Assembly: GCF_030052815.1 (NCBI RefSeq) | Contig: NC_079493.1 | Span: 57,517,191-57,581,190, forward strand | Source: Hevea brasiliensis | Taxonomy: Eukaryota; Streptophyta; Magnoliopsida; Malpighiales; Euphorbiaceae | Length of the DNA: 64,000 nucleotides | Direction: 5' to 3' | Notes under the pieces: model-generated | What the model was told of the DNA's origin: nothing | Databases searched by the model: none | Seen by the model: only the letters and a program-made list of their open reading frames with translations | Program-made: the position numbers and the translations under genes | Part shown: in pieces, positions 24,307 to 38,464 of the stretch | How positions within the stretch are numbered: position 1 is the first letter of the stretch | How the letters are laid out: each line of letters begins with the position of its first letter

Positions 24307-27300
24307 TTTGTAATATTATGAAAGCTCTAAAGTTTGTAATATCTTGTACATATTAAATAACATGGAGATTTTCTGGATATATTTAAATTATTATGGACTA
24401 TATTGTAGAATATTTAATGACTGTAAAAGTCTATTGACTTTACTGAGAAATAGAGACTGTGAAATATTTGAGATTTTGATATTATCATATTAAACTGTTT
24501 TCAACAGGTTTGGAAGGATAGTTTGTCCGAAATATAGACGGCACCTTACCAAATTTTTATTACCAATCTTGAAACACTGATTTTTATCAAAGTATGAAAA
24601 TAGTATCAGCATAATATGAATATTATATAAAAGACTTCTTAAAATCAAATTGAGCTCAGGAAATGAAATAATCAGACTAGGTGTTCCGGCACGCCGTGTA
24701 GCATGCCTTGCTTGGCTATTCTGTAGATGAGTGAGGGGTGTTACAAGTAAGGTGAATAGTAATCAAAATGATTAGCAAATTCAGATGAAGACCTAGAACC
24801 AATTCTAAGCTTAAAAGCTTAGAATTGTATGACAAATGTGGATTATGCATCTTAGTCAAAATTGTTAGAGGGAAATTAAGGCCATAAATTTGAAATCCAT
24901 GAAATGTTCATGGGCTGCTTGAAACATGAAAAGTAAGTCACCTAATTGATGTGAATAGGTAGTTAAGGCTTATATGCCCATCACAAATAGAATTCATAAA
25001 ATATTAATAATTCAACTTGAAATATAAAATTTGTAATTACATAAGTAGATTTTCGAATGTATAAATGAGAAGGGAAAAATGTTTCAAATACAATGGTACA
25101 TGAGAACCATTGTTTTGAATTGTGATCATTATGGATAACATAATGAATGATAACGTATGGATTGGCAACTAATGCCAACACTTTTGGGAATCAAAATATA
25201 GTAAATCTATGTGATTAAAACTAATGTAATTATTATATATGAGAAAGTTAATATTTTGACTTAAATGACCAAATGAATATTAACCTTACATGTTAAGTAC
25301 AAATATTCAAGAAATAACTTTATAATATGCCCTAGTAGGCCTAATGTGATTGGTTTTGATAGGTTGGCATTCCAATAAGATTCTGATAGCAGTACTGCGT
25401 ATGATGTATGGCTCCATTCCATTCTGTAGTATGATATCCTATGGCTATACTGATTATGATGTTATACTTGGCTTTATGCTTTATTGCTTTTATGGCTTAT
25501 TTGCCATTTTGTCTGCACACCGGGAGACACATTGTGACCGATGGTGTGACGACCCAAGGTACCTGGTACCCAGTGCTAGTTTACCTGTTTATCCAGTCCG
25601 GTCAATTTGTATAGGTTACTTGGGCATGGAAAAGTATGAATGTAATTGAATTGATTATTAAAGGAAGTGAGAAAATTAAATATCAAGATAAAGAACAAGA
25701 ATGATTATAATAAAATGAGGCTCAAAGTTATCAAAGAAAACGATTAATAAAATGCTAGAAAGAATTGAAATGAACTGGACTGATGTTTAAAAAAAAAAAG
25801 GTTATCTATTATTGAATGCACTGAGAACTTTAATTGTTATGAAATAATTTAACCTTATGAACTAAGCACCTCCAAAGAGGAATAAATTAGGAAAATAAAA
25901 AAAAGGGGGATATTAAATTTTAGAAATCTTATTGAAGCATAATTAGATCTAAATTATCTGAACCATGTTTTATTTCTATATGTATTTCATATATTATTTC
26001 TTTGTTATATTATTGCAACACTAAGCAGAAATGCTTAGCACGATGGATTTGTTTCCTCGCGCAGGTACTGAAAGTAAAGCACAGCGAATATTAAATATAG
26101 ATTTTGGAGTTCTAATCTGCATAAGTGTTTGAAGTATTTAAGGTTGTCACTGTAACATCCTCCCGGTAGCAATTCCGTACATCCTACTGTTCCGGTGACC
26201 GGTGTCGGTCCGGACAGCTATAACGTCCAGAAAAATAATTAAATTTAAGTGAGGGACCATAATTAACTCAAATATTAATGAGAAAAATTTAGTAAAAATT
26301 TTAGAAATAAAATACAGTTAAGTTAAAAGAGCCGGTGCCCAACCGATGGGTAACCAGAGGTAAGTTGCGGTTCTCGCAACGAGGAGCCCTAGACCCGGGG
26401 GAAAAATCATAAAATAATTTTTGGGACTCCAGAGAAGGGTTATTGAGGTTCCTATGGCATTAGAATGCCAAGAAAATATTTAGAAAAATTTTTCAATCGG
26501 TACAGCCAATTTTGACCCGTTAAGCCAAACGGAGGGCATTTTGGTCATTTCGCTTTCCGAGGTGATTTTTGGCCGACTTTTCCAGTTGAGTAAATAATTA
26601 ATATAACATAAAATATGAATAAACATTACTAGAAATGAAATTGGAAATGATTAGTGGAGGAAAGAAAAGAAAATGAAGAAAAAGGCTTAATAATGACATA
26701 AGGTGATGTCATTAAAAAGCCACCACCAATCACCATTAAGCTACCATTTGACTAAACCATTAAAAGACATAAAATGAAGACCAAATGGACCAAAAACCAG
26801 CAGCCAAAAACGTAGAGAGAGGGAGGAGAGGGTTTCCACCATAGCCACCTCCATGAAAGCTCTTTCAAGCTTTAAATTCCATGCTTCCTCACCCTAAAAC
26901 CCATAAGTCCCTTCATCAAAAATTAATCCCACACCTTAAACAAGCTCTTGGCAGCCAAGAAGAAGAAGGAAAGTGAAGTTCTCTCAAGCTTGGATTGGCA
27001 TACAACAAGGTTAGTGCACTATATATCAAAAACTCTTTAATTTCATGCATAGGAACTTGAATTTAGCAAGAATTTGTAAATCAAGTGGATGAAATTTATG
27101 TATATGTACTCCATAAATTTCGGCTGCCCTAGGGAGAAATAGGATTGAGTGTTTTTGAATGGACTTGGAATGAATTAGAAATCATGAATAAAGTATATAA
27201 ACATAAGGAAATGAGTTAGTTAGTCAACTAGGGTAACTTGTACAAAATCTTGAATTTGAGCTAGGGTTTTGGGAGTAAAGTGTGGACTTGGATTATGAAT

Positions 27301-28028
27301 TGATTAGAGAACATTTTAATGGTCAATTAGTGACCATTTTAGGTAGATTGACCAACAAATGGACTGAAAAATGAGATTGCAAAGTGAGGTTGCAAATCGC
27401 CTAGAAAGAAAGATAGGGACTGAAAATTCAGTCCCTTTGCACTGCCATAACTTGGGATGTGTTAGTCCAATTGATGTTTGGCCAATTGGACATGAAACTA
27501 GGCTTATAATGGCACATTTTTGCTGAAGAAACCATGCCCAAAAGACCAAAGCAACATGACCAAAACTTGGCCCCAATCCGGAACCCTGAAACTGATTCTG
27601 CAGAATTGACCAAATGAATAGTAACTGTTCATTTGGCCATAACTCACTGTAGATTTGGTCAATTGACCTGAAATTTTTACAGCAACAAGTTAAGACATAG
27701 ACAAACAACTTTTATGAAGGAACCTACCCCAAATTATGGCCAGAACTCATTCAACCAAGTGACTCAATTTACTGTTTATGCACTATAGATATGGTAAATT
27801 TCTGCAGAATGCATATCCGGACAGCTTGGGTTTTTGAGCCATATCTGGAGCTACAAAACTCCAAATGGAGTGATTCAAAAAAGGAAATTCAACTAGACAA
27901 AATAAGGAACAACTTTCATGTTTTAAATTTCTTCAAATTCCAACAGTAACAGTGTCCAATGGAACAGTGAAGTTGACTCACCAAAACTGAAAAATCTGCT
28001 CCTTTGGTTTAATGCTTGGAAATGGTAT

Positions 28029-28330
28029 TAACACTTAATGCCAACAAGTTTTAAACACCAAATGTGATATGTTGGGAGTGCCAAAGTCAATGTACACATT
28101 TTTATTCTAAAAGTCAACATTTTTGTTGACCAATGAGGTGAATAGTGACACCAAAACCAAAAAAATTGACAATTTTGCCAAAATGACCTAAACTTTGAGA
28201 AAGTGACCAAAACTAACAAGTTTTGAATACAAAATGTGGTATGTTGGGAGTATTAAAACCAATGTACCTATTGTTTATGCAAAAGTCAACATTTTAGTTG
28301 ACTAATGAAATGAATAGTGACATGAAAACT
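28029..28330 (+). repeat. Local duplication in solo LTR A'
   Basis: A block of about 115 bases at 28029-28143 (CAACAAGTTTTAAACACC ... AATAGTGACACC) recurs in diverged form at about 28215-28325. LTR A has it once. Confidence 0.7.
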
Positions 28331-28913
28331 TGAAATTCAAAAATTGTGAAACTTAAAAATGTAAAATGCCCTAGTAGGCCTAATGTGATTGGTTTGGATA
28401 GTTTGGCATGCCAATAGGGTATTGTTTTAGCAGTACTGCGAAAGGAAAGGCTTTATGCCTGTATTCATGGCTTTATGCCCGTATTCATGGCTTTTATGCC
28501 AATTATGTGATATCATGGCTTTTTAGCCATACTGACTGCATACGTGGTTGACGTTCTGCGTCCCATGGTATGACGGCCCGAGGCACCGCGGTGTCCAGTG
28601 CCAACGACACGTTATCCACTCCAGTCGTCCAGTATAGGTTAATTGGGCATGGAAAAGTATAACTGTAATTGAACTGATTATTGAAGAAAATATGAAAACT
28701 AAATATCAGGAATGATTACGATAGAATACAAAGAAACTCAAGATCAGGAAGAAAATAAATAAACAAAATGCATGAAGAAGTTAATATCATAAAACGTAAT
28801 TAGCCCTCGACTAAACATTAAGTTGGTAATTATTCAGTTCTTATGAACACAATGGCTAAGAAATTATGATTTTTATTTGCATATTATTTCTTTCTATTTT
28901 ATTATTTGCACCA

Positions 28914-28950
28914 CTAAGCTTTATGCTTAGCGCGTTGCTTTTGCAACGCG
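28914..28950 (+). other. Tandem hairpin pair in LTR A' (best example)
   Basis: Hairpin 1 is CTAAGC/GCTTAG with a 5-base loop (28914-28930). Hairpin 2 is CGCGTTGCTTTTGCAACGCG (28931-28950), a perfect 8-bp stem with a TTTT loop. The two stems abut and TAGGTACTG follows. Confidence 0.8.
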
Positions 28951-31788
28951 TAGGTACTGAAGATTGGACAGAGGGCCCAGTAGACCACAGATTCGGTAAG
29001 GCATTTCACAGTTCTGCATAGTGTCCGTGTCACCTCAACTTCTGTAGTGCATTGGTAGGACACTAGGTGTCAATTTGGTATTTTGTAATTGATTTTATTT
29101 TCTCATATGTATTTGAAACTTATGTAATGTATTTTGATATTCATGTAAATAATGAAAAGTGTGGTTGTAAATGGAAAAGTGAATGTTTATATATGAATTA
29201 TGCATGGTATCATATGAGATGGATGAATGAGAACTGAGATTGAACATTGCTGAGAATTTGATAAATGGAGTTGAGATGATGGAAAATGAATATAGGAAGT
29301 GTTTTTCACAGGTTCCGAAGAACTGTTTTCTCCATTTTTAGCCAGTATTCTGCCAGATTTTCTTTAAAATTTCCGGAACCTCAAAGAAATAATAATTTCG
29401 AGAAATGGCTTAAAATGAATTATATTTCACAAGTTATATTCAAAATTATGATAAAAAAATTAATTAAGATAAAAATAGAGTGCTCGGCACACTGAGTGGC
29501 ATAACTTGCTCGGCTACACTGTAGTCGGGTAAGGGGTGTCACAGTCACCTCCTCAGCAATGCATGTAGTTAGGGCCCATATAAGTTATTTTATGTATTTT
29601 GTACATTATGTAAATTATGAACTTATGTAATTAGTTTATAAATCATGTAAGTTTATGTAATTTGAACATTTTTACATATGATTTGAGTATAAATGGAAAT
29701 GTATGAAAATGATTATGGAATTGAAATATATGGATGAGGTTTGAAATATGAGAAAATTACAAGAATGATTGATGAGATAATTATGATTAGCATGGATAAT
29801 ATTTTATTTTGAAAATATTGTTGAATTTCAAACAGGTGAATAGTAAAACACGTTAAACGATAATTAAATAGGAAAAATTATGTCAGCTCCTCCGTTGAAA
29901 AATAATTGATATTAAATTAAATGAATTCAAAATTTTTAAAGAAATAAAGTAAGATAAGATAGGGTGCTCCGGCACCAAATGTAGCATGCCTCGGCTACAT
30001 TGTACACGAGTGAGGGGTGTTACAGAAATAAATCATGATTCAGATACTCAGGAATCAATTTAATTTGGTATGGTATTTCTAGCATCAACTATCTTATATA
30101 CTAGTTTGTTCGTCTTTGGAAGTGCTAAGTTTATAACCTTTCCATAATAATACCAAGTATATAAATTATTTTAACCATATTATATCTTAAGTCTCTACGG
30201 TTCTGCAAATTGTATTTTTGTTATGTTTCTATTGCTAATCTCTTTTACTTATTTCATTTAATACTTAATTTAATTGTACTAAAATTTCCTTATACTTAAC
30301 TTAATTTAACTACCTGAATTGAATAATGTTTCAAGTGACTGCCCGTATAGCCCATATACTGATCAGACTGGATAAACGGATACACTAGCACTAGGTACCT
30401 TATACCTCGAGCCATCACACCATAGGTCACAAAGTATCTCCCGGTGTGCAAACAGTATTGCTAAAAAGCCATATAATCAATAAGTAAGGCAATAAGCCGA
30501 GTATAATAACATAATCCATATAGCCATAGGCTATTAAAATCACAGTGTAGCATAATAAGTCATAAAGCACAATATGGCATAAAGCCATTTACAGAGCAGC
30601 TATCAGAACCCTATTGGCATGTCAACCTATCCAAACTAGTCAACTAGGCAATATTAGGACATTTACAAACTTAAATATTTAATTCTTTATTTTAAGGTTT
30701 ATAGGTCATTATGCCTTTCACTGGTCAACGAAAATGTTGACCCTTTTATGCATCATGGATAGGTTGATTCTAGTATCAACATGTCATAATTATTTAGTAG
30801 ATCATCAGACAAATCACATTTCCTATCAATTGTTCTGAAGTACCATTATGCTCAAAGCATTTTTCTTGTCTCTGATAATAAGGACTAATGTCCCATTCAT
30901 ACATTCATGTGATTTATTAAGTCATTATGTTTCTTATTCATATTATTAGTCAAACATAAATGTTGACTTTTCCACACTGAACAGATATGCTAGTTCTAGT
31001 TGCACAAGGATTCCTTATTTTGAGTTTATACTCGTTGGCATTGATTTCCAAACTTAATTCAAGGCTAATTATATGTGATTCCAAATTTTCAGATTTTATG
31101 GCCAATGGTTACTGTTCCATTGGGTCAGGCTATAGAGTGAAATTAGTAAAATTCTCTTCGTCAAATTGTTTATTATTGTGTCCTCTTTAATTCTCTTTTT
31201 GAATTACTCCATTTTGAGTTGTATAACTCAAGTTATGGTCAATTAACCATAACTAGGTAAAATCTGAATTTTGGTTCCCTTAGTAGTCATTTTGATTTTG
31301 GACTTTACTAATTTATTTGGACTACTATAATGACATTTAGGCTCAGTGTGCTTCATAGGATTTGTTGCCCTATGTCTTGTAGTCATTTAGAAATTTTACT
31401 TGTAATTTGTCAAGTCTTATAGAATTATTTATAGTCAAATTGTTGATTTGGACTTAAGGGTCCTATATTGGCATGGTCCTCAATTAGGTCAATGGCTTTG
31501 ACCTTAAGTTCTGGCCTTATATATTTATAATTTGAGAAAGTTTCCTAAAATAAAGTTTTAGGTCTCTTTCTTATCTTTCCAGATTGGTATGGCTCATTAC
31601 ATTTGGATACTTCTTGTGGGAGATATGCCTATTTGAATTTTCTAGACTTAATGGTCAATTGTACCAATTCTAGATTTAGTGTGCTAGATTGGTCTAGCTA
31701 AATGTCCTGTTTCCATTTATTTTTAGCTTCTAGTTAAAGGAGCAAATTTGTAGCTCTATATCTTATTGAACTTTTGGCACAGATTTCA

Positions 31789-32500
31789 GGTCATTCTGAG
31801 TTGTATAGACCAAGATGTGGTCAATTTACTAAAGCTGGGCAGATTGCATTTTCAATGCAACTTTAGGTCATTTTTAGGTCAAGTTCAATTCTGGTAGATT
31901 TAGTACCCTAACTTGGGCAAGCAATTTGACCTGGTTCTGGTTATTTTTGGGATTTGGTGTCTTCATACGAGTTGTAGCTCTATGTCTAATCTTTCCATTG
32001 ATATAAATTTTAGGTCATTTGGACCTGTTTTGAGTGAGTTATGGTCAAATGAGTGACTACTGTTCATATGATCAAATTTTGGGTTGGAATGGTTCTGGAT
32101 AATTTTGATACCTCAAATTTTGCAAGCTATTTGACTTAGTAAATGGCATTTCTGGGTTCTATTGTCTTCACCAAAGTTGTAGCCCTATGTCTAAGCTTTC
32201 CATCGGTATAAATTTCAGGTCATTTGGAGTTGTGTAGACCAAGATATGGTCATTTTATTATAGCTGGTCAAGTTGCACTTATATTGCACAATTAAGTCAT
32301 TTTTAAGTCAAAGTCAATTCGGCCAGTTTTTGTAACCCAACTTGGGCAATCAATTTGACTTACTTAATGGTATTTCTGGGCTTGGTGGATTCTACCAAAG
32401 TTGTAGATCTATGTCTAAGCTTTCCAATGATATAAATTTCAGGTCATTTGGACTTGTTTTGAGTGAGTTATGGCCAAAATACTGGCTACTGTTCATATGG
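31789..32500 (+). repeat. Diverged tandem duplication inside LTR E
   Basis: A block of about 285 bases at 31789-32074 recurs at about 32216-32500, in the same order: TCAGGTCATT..., TAGACCAAGAT, GGTCAA, CTTGGGCAA, TTGTAG.TCTATGTCTAA, and ATTTGGAC(C/T)TGTTTTGAGTG. The spacing is about 427 bases. LTR E2 carries the block once, so the duplication postdates their split or was lost in E2. Confidence 0.6.
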
Positions 32501-35500
32501 TCAAAAATTCTGGGTTTCAAGTTACCAATCCCGGATTAGGTCACGTTTTGAGTCACTTTCTAAACATATTTTTGACAAACTTTCTACATGAAAGTTGATC
32601 CCTATAGAGTCTATTTTTACCTCTATTTGGCCTCATACCAATTGGGGTCACACAAATCAGATTATAAGCTCAATTGTATACTGCCCTTATACACTTCATC
32701 AAATACACAACCATTACACATCCTACTTGCTTCACCTTAACTTTCCTTACCAAATTTCTAGATTTATAAGGCACAAACATCATTTATCACATCTCAACAT
32801 AGTCATTTTGGATAGTTTATACAATTTCTCAATACACTAATTACAACCTTAATTACATTAACACAATATAAATAAAATACCTCACAATTACACATAGTTT
32901 CCAAAGAATAATTTACATACACTTCCATTAATCCCTTAGTACCAGAATTCATCAAGCAATTTCATGAAAATCCAACACTTTTCTTGGTTCACCAAGGCTG
33001 CCAAAAATTCACTAAGTGCTCAAAATTTTACCACTTCCTCCAATTCCCCAATTTAATATCCAAACACATAAAAAACATGAAATTTACTGACTAATACATC
33101 AATTTACTTCTATTAACCTTAATTCCCATCAAATTCACATAAAAATAAATCAAACACCTTACATTTCCATGGCTGCCGAAAATTGTACACATCAATAACT
33201 CATCAAAACCTTCAAATTTCTTCACCATTCAACTCATCTCCACCTTAATACAAACTTTAATGAAGTGAGGTAATGAAAACTAGCACTAACCTCAATTTGA
33301 GCTTGACAAATCCTTGGAATTTCTCTTCCTTTTTGTTGCCTACATACTGCCCATGGTATGAGGACCACTTTTAATGAAGGGAGTTTGAAGAAATATGGCT
33401 TGAATCAGGGTAGATTTGAGCTTATGCATGAATGGCCATGGAGGAAGCTTGGAAAAAAACACATTCGGCCATGGGAGAGAATTGAAGGAAATGAGATGAA
33501 TTAGTGGAGAAATCTGTCCACTATGGGTTTGTATAAGTCCCTTTAAATCAAGTTAGTGGAGCACTAAGTTGACTTAATGAATTAATTAATCTAAGCTTCC
33601 TTAATTTGCATTTTTGCCACCAATCTTTCACTATTTATATTTTATACCCAATTTCTTATTTTCATGGCATTTTCAAAGTGTAATACCACTTATTTTTAAT
33701 GGACATTCAGGTCAAAAGTCAAATCTAGGTGTCAATTGACCAAAATGCCCCTGTCACACCCTACGCCTCCGTAAGATGCAACATGATCCCGTAGTATACC
33801 TAATGAATTACCAAACTTCGTCTATTGATAACCCATTAAATACACTATAAGGGATTTTAAACCTTTTCTTATTTCTTTTTACAGTGGTGAGCACTTTTGA
33901 CAGGGGTTAAAATTTTTTTAATCAAAGTTAAATCACATATTAGGTCTGAAATTGCCACAAATTTTATAAAAATTTTGGCAGAGTGCCGTCTGTATTTGGA
34001 GGAAAATAGTTCTTCAAAAACCTGTAGAAAACATTTCCAATATATTTGTTTCAGTCCCAAACTCCAATATGGCTCAACACAAATCAATTTTCTCAAACAT
34101 AAGTCAAACTCAATTCAACATCACTTTTAGTAATTTCAAAAATAGAATACAAAATGACTAAGTATTTCAAAGCTGAGATAAGAAAATTATAGTACAACAT
34201 TTTTACAGGCCAAAATAATTTATAACTTTAGTTTACAACTATTCAAAACCAAATACAATATATACATACAGTACACATATATTACAATAATATTTATAAG
34301 AAAGTGGTATACTCAATATACCTGGCAAAATCCTAAAAGTATAGCACAAGCAGCCTACTCTGCTGCTTTATCTGTTTGTCTACCTGCGACAGCAATGAAA
34401 AAGCTATCGTTGAGTAAAATTTACTCAGTGGTGCACAATAACAATTTAAAATATGGTATATAAAATATTTATCGATAATTCACAATTCAAATGATTCACA
34501 ATTTTCAAAGCTCATATAATACAAATTTGATCAAACAATTAAATAACACAGTGTTGCCAATCAATAACACAACTTAGGTTATGACACAAACTTTTCCGAA
34601 CATGCCGTGTTCTACACCATGACAAGGCAAACTCATCCCACTAATCGAAATCAATGAGGGAGGTGGCCAGCTAGCTAATAAGAACTCATCCATACTCACC
34701 TCAGACTGGCAAGTCAAAGAGGGAGGAATATAGTCACATTCACCCCATAGATGGAGGAGGAATATAGTGTACCTATCAGAGCACTTGCAGGCGTTACGTA
34801 TCACCGTCCTTGCAAGCTCCTGGGTAGAGAGTCACGCTTCACCACAGTTCACGCGTGAGAGTTCCCAGGAATCGTAGGTGTTACGTATCACCATCCCTAC
34901 TTTGCTTTGATACCACTAAACACATTTTATCTCAAAATTTCTATTTACAAAGTAGGCAACACAATAATTCTCAAATAAAATTCTCAAAGCTAAAACAATA
35001 AAAAATTATTCATTACTCATTTCTCCAAATAAAGTTTCTAGTAAAAGCAATGAATATAAAAAGTATTGTGCACAGACCTTGGATGAGTTACCTCTTGGCC
35101 TTGACTCAATGTTCCTTATGCTCTTCAATATCCTTTTCAACTGAAACACACAATTTAAAGTGTTTCAGTGCTCAGTTAAATTGTTTCTAATCATAAGGTT
35201 CCATAATTAAATTTTTTTAATTCTATTGTTTTCCTTAGTCAACCTATAATGTTGACCCTTGATGCACTTTATGTGAATTAGGTTTAATGTTACCAATATG
35301 TCACATTTTGTATTTCAATATGCTACCAATACAGTGCAATTTACAATTTTTACAAGTTGGCATTCATTGCCAAATTATTTCAAGCATCATTGTATGTAAA
35401 TGTCATGTTCTCAATTTTTGTGTGCTATGTCTAGCTTAAAGTCCTATTTCTCTTGTTTTTAGCTTCTGGTCAAAGAAGAAAAATTGTAGCTCTATGTATT

Positions 35501-37235
35501 ACTGTACTCAGGGCAAAATTTCAGGTCATTCTGAGTTGTATAGACCAATATATGGTCAATTTACTAAAGCTAGACAGATTGCACTAAAATGGCAACTTTA
35601 GGTCATTTTTAGGTCATTTCTGGTTCTGGCAGTTTTTATACCCGAACTTATGCAAGCCTTTTGACTTGCTTATGATCATTTCTGGGTTTTGGTGTCTTCA
35701 TAAGAGTTGTGGCTCTATGTCTAATCTATTCATGGTAAAAATTTCAGGTCATTTGAACCTGTTTTGAGTAAGTTATGGCCAAAACACTAACTGCTGCCCA
35801 AATGGTCAATTTTCAGGCTTTCAAGTCACTAATCCGGATTTGGTTATTTTTAAGGTCAGTTTCTAGGCAGAATTTTGGCACTATTTCTACATGAAAGTTG
35901 GCCTATTTGGTGTCTAGTTTCACCCTCCATTAACCTCATACAAATTGGGTTCACAATTTTGCACTTATAACATAATTTATGTACTGCCAATAATACACAA
36001 CCTGCACAAGACAATTACACTTCCAATTTGACATTCCTTCTCCTCCACATGACTTCATTATTCATTCATAGCACTTCTACAATTACTAAACACAATTCCA
36101 GCAAGAATATTGGGCAGAACACTCAAGTGCTCAATGCACACAATACACCATTAAAATTCAACATTTACATCCACCCAATTTCAATGTACATCAACACTTA
36201 TTTTACACATACACTTCCATGGCAATTATACAAACTGCCCATAAGTCAACACCATCATAATTCATTAATAAACTTCATATTCACACACACAAATTCATGA
36301 TATTATAGGCTGCCAAACATGGCAGTTTGCCAAAGCATCAAGGTCCCATTTCAAACCCTTAATTCAAGCACTAACATGCACATACTTGGATATTAACTTA
36401 CCACAACTTCCATTTGAGTTAATCAACCTTAATTTCCATCCATTAAATATAAGAATAAGTCACTAACCATGCATTTTCATGGCTGCCAAAACTAGGGTTC
36501 ACTAATACTCAATCCTTTCCTCAATTTTTCTTAGCAATTCAACTTACCCAAAGCTCAACACAAGGATTAGTGAAGGAAAATGGAAAGATTAAGCACTAAC
36601 CTTTGTTTGGAGCTTGCTCAACCATGAAATTTCTTCTTTTTCTTACTGCCAAAAGCTTTCCCATGGTGTGTAGAGCAACTTTAATGAAGAACACTTGAAG
36701 AAATTATAGCTTAAAATGGTGGATTGAAGCTTCATGCAAGAAACGCCCATGAAGGAAGCTTAAAATTCATTTTCAGCCATGGGTGGGACAATGAAGAAAT
36801 GAAGTGTTTTTTGGGTGCTAAAATCTATCCACTTAAGTATTTATATGGTCCACTAATGCTCCACTAAGTCCCACTAATTGATAATTAACATTATAATAAT
36901 CCAAAGTTATCATAATTGTTATAATGCCCTCATTTCTCATTATTTACTTTATATGTCAAATTTCTTATTTTCATGGCATTTTCAAAATTTAATGCTACTT
37001 ATTTTTAATGGACATTTAGGTTAAAAGTCCACTCTAGGTGTCAAATGACCAAAATGCCCCTAATCGGTTTGTATTCCCGATTTTTCGGTAATACCGATTT
37101 TTGTTTGTTTCTTGATTTTTCATTTTTTTTGTACTAATTTATTAATTTTTCTTTGACATTTCTAATGTCATTTATACCTCAATAGATGTTTAATTAGGTC
37201 CCAAAAATATTTTCCAGGGTTCCCTGCGGTCCAGG

Positions 37236-38464
37236 TGTAATACCTCTATTTGTATAGCCTGGTATATTTCACAGTTCCGGTGACCGGTGTCAGTCCAGAA
37301 AATTATGGGGATTAGAACCACACTTAAGACAACTAGATAAGCCTTAAACCCAAATAATTAGTAATTGTCAATTAGTTAAGTATAAATAAGAAAAACAGAA
37401 CATAAGAAGTTAAACGAGCCGAGAGTCACAGCGATGAGTGACCTTCTCGGGAACGACTGCGAAGTCAATTTAAACTCAAATTTTGAATCATAAAATGTGA
37501 CGCCGCAGTCCTTAGGACTATTATGAACACAGTGGAAAAGAGAAAATCACGAAAAAGAACTATTAAGCCAGTCAAATAATTAGGTCAGGGAGTCAGAAGA
37601 AATATTGAATTACAAATCGGGTTGAACCGGCAAGGGCCAATTTGGTCAATTGACCCCGAGAGCTGACTCCTGACCTAACTGTCAAATAAAATCGAAGAAA
37701 AGAAAATTTCAGAGTTGGGAATTAAATTAAAGAACTAATAGAAAAATAAATGAAAAAAAAAAGAAAATGTAAAAGTGAAGGGAGATGACATCATGCATGA
37801 CATCATGCATGATGCCATAAATATTATAATTAATAAATTTAATTAATTTGATTTTTTGGTCTTCCATAAGACAAAAGACATAAAGAAAAAAAAAAAAAGA
37901 AAAAAGTTATCTTCCTTCTTCAAGCGGTCTCCCATCTCTCTCTCCCTCTCCATTTCTAAACCTCCATGGAAGCTTGAGTCCCTAATTTCCCTAAATTATC
38001 AACTTAAACCTCATCCTTGCATTTTGAAGAGTATAGAGGAGCAAGAAATAGAAAGTAAATTGGAGAAAAGGGAGTTAGAAATTGCTACACAAAAGTTAGA
38101 AATAAACTCTGAATTATTTCTTTAAATTTCATGCAAATATGCTTAAAGTAACTTAAAAACTAAAGAAATGAAATAAAAACATTTGTGGAGGACCAAACTG
38201 AAAATTCGGCCAGCTAGGATTACTATGCATATGTTTGTATTTTGATTGAATTTAATATCTTAGGCAAGCTTGTATGAATGTGGTAGTGAGATTGAGATGC
38301 TTAGATTTGGTTAAATGCAATAATTTAGTGAGTTAGGGTTTTGGACACCTAGGGTTTGGGAGACAAAATGTGGTGAAATGATGTGGTCTGAGGTGAGAAA
38401 TAGTCATTTTTGACCAAATGAAGTGTGTTGGAAGTGTTGGAGTTGAGGTTAAATTCGGATTCTA
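37236..38464 (+). repeat. Truncated 5' LTR of chromovirus F
   Basis: It matches the first 1.2 kb of the 3' LTR (39357 to about 40618). Similarity ends at about 38462-38464, where integrase sequence begins. It includes two 12-bp units ATGACATCATGC (37785-37808) that end in the palindrome CATCATGCATGATG (37801-37814), and a weak donor-like GTTAGA (38095). Confidence 0.85.

Larger units (their letters stand above)
10451..24745 (+). mobile_element. Solo LTR B, split by chromovirus A
   Basis: B starts TGTAACAACCCC at 10451 and ends GGGGTGTTACA at 24745, with perfect TSD AGTAA (10446-10450 and 24746-24750). Net length is about 3.4 kb (10451-13412 plus 24312-24745). Its 5' terminal box is the most diverged of the set, so it is a separate family. 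It keeps the 17-bp motif (10871-10887), a consensus donor GTAAGT (11321) and the hairpin pair (13206-13243). No internal domain remains. Confidence 0.88.
26151..29543 (+). mobile_element. Solo LTR A' inside C
   Basis: It starts TGTAACATCC at 26151 and ends GGGGTGTCACA at 29543 with perfect TSD GTCAC (26146-26150 and 29544-29548). It is close to LTR A but 3393 bp long, partly because of a local duplication (about 28029-28330) and a 21-bp doublet near 28449-28490. No coding domain remains. Confidence 0.92.
4406..30024 (+). mobile_element. Solo LTR C (chromovirus-type), split by D, B/A and A'
   Basis: C starts TGTAACACCC at 4406 and ends GGGGTGTTACA at 30024, flanked by a perfect TSD GAAAT (4401-4405 and 30025-30029). 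Its parts are 4406-5619, about 9646-10450, 24746-26150 and 29544-30024, a net length of about 3.9 kb. The sequence reads through each insertion, for example the AAAGTCAACATTTTGGTTGACTA motif cut by B. No internal domain, PBS or pol remains, so it is the product of recombination between two LTRs. It carries the shared boxes: GGGCATTTTGGTCATTT (4789), palindrome (4948-4967), donor-like GGTTAGTG (5277) and hairpins (26021-26062). Confidence 0.88.

Noticed and set aside
35900..36310. Short ORFs in LTRs D2, E and F (for example 36028-36300, 57094-57291, 41760-42017)
   Set aside because: They are low-complexity or hydrophobic by composition, lie within LTRs and are not conserved between copies.
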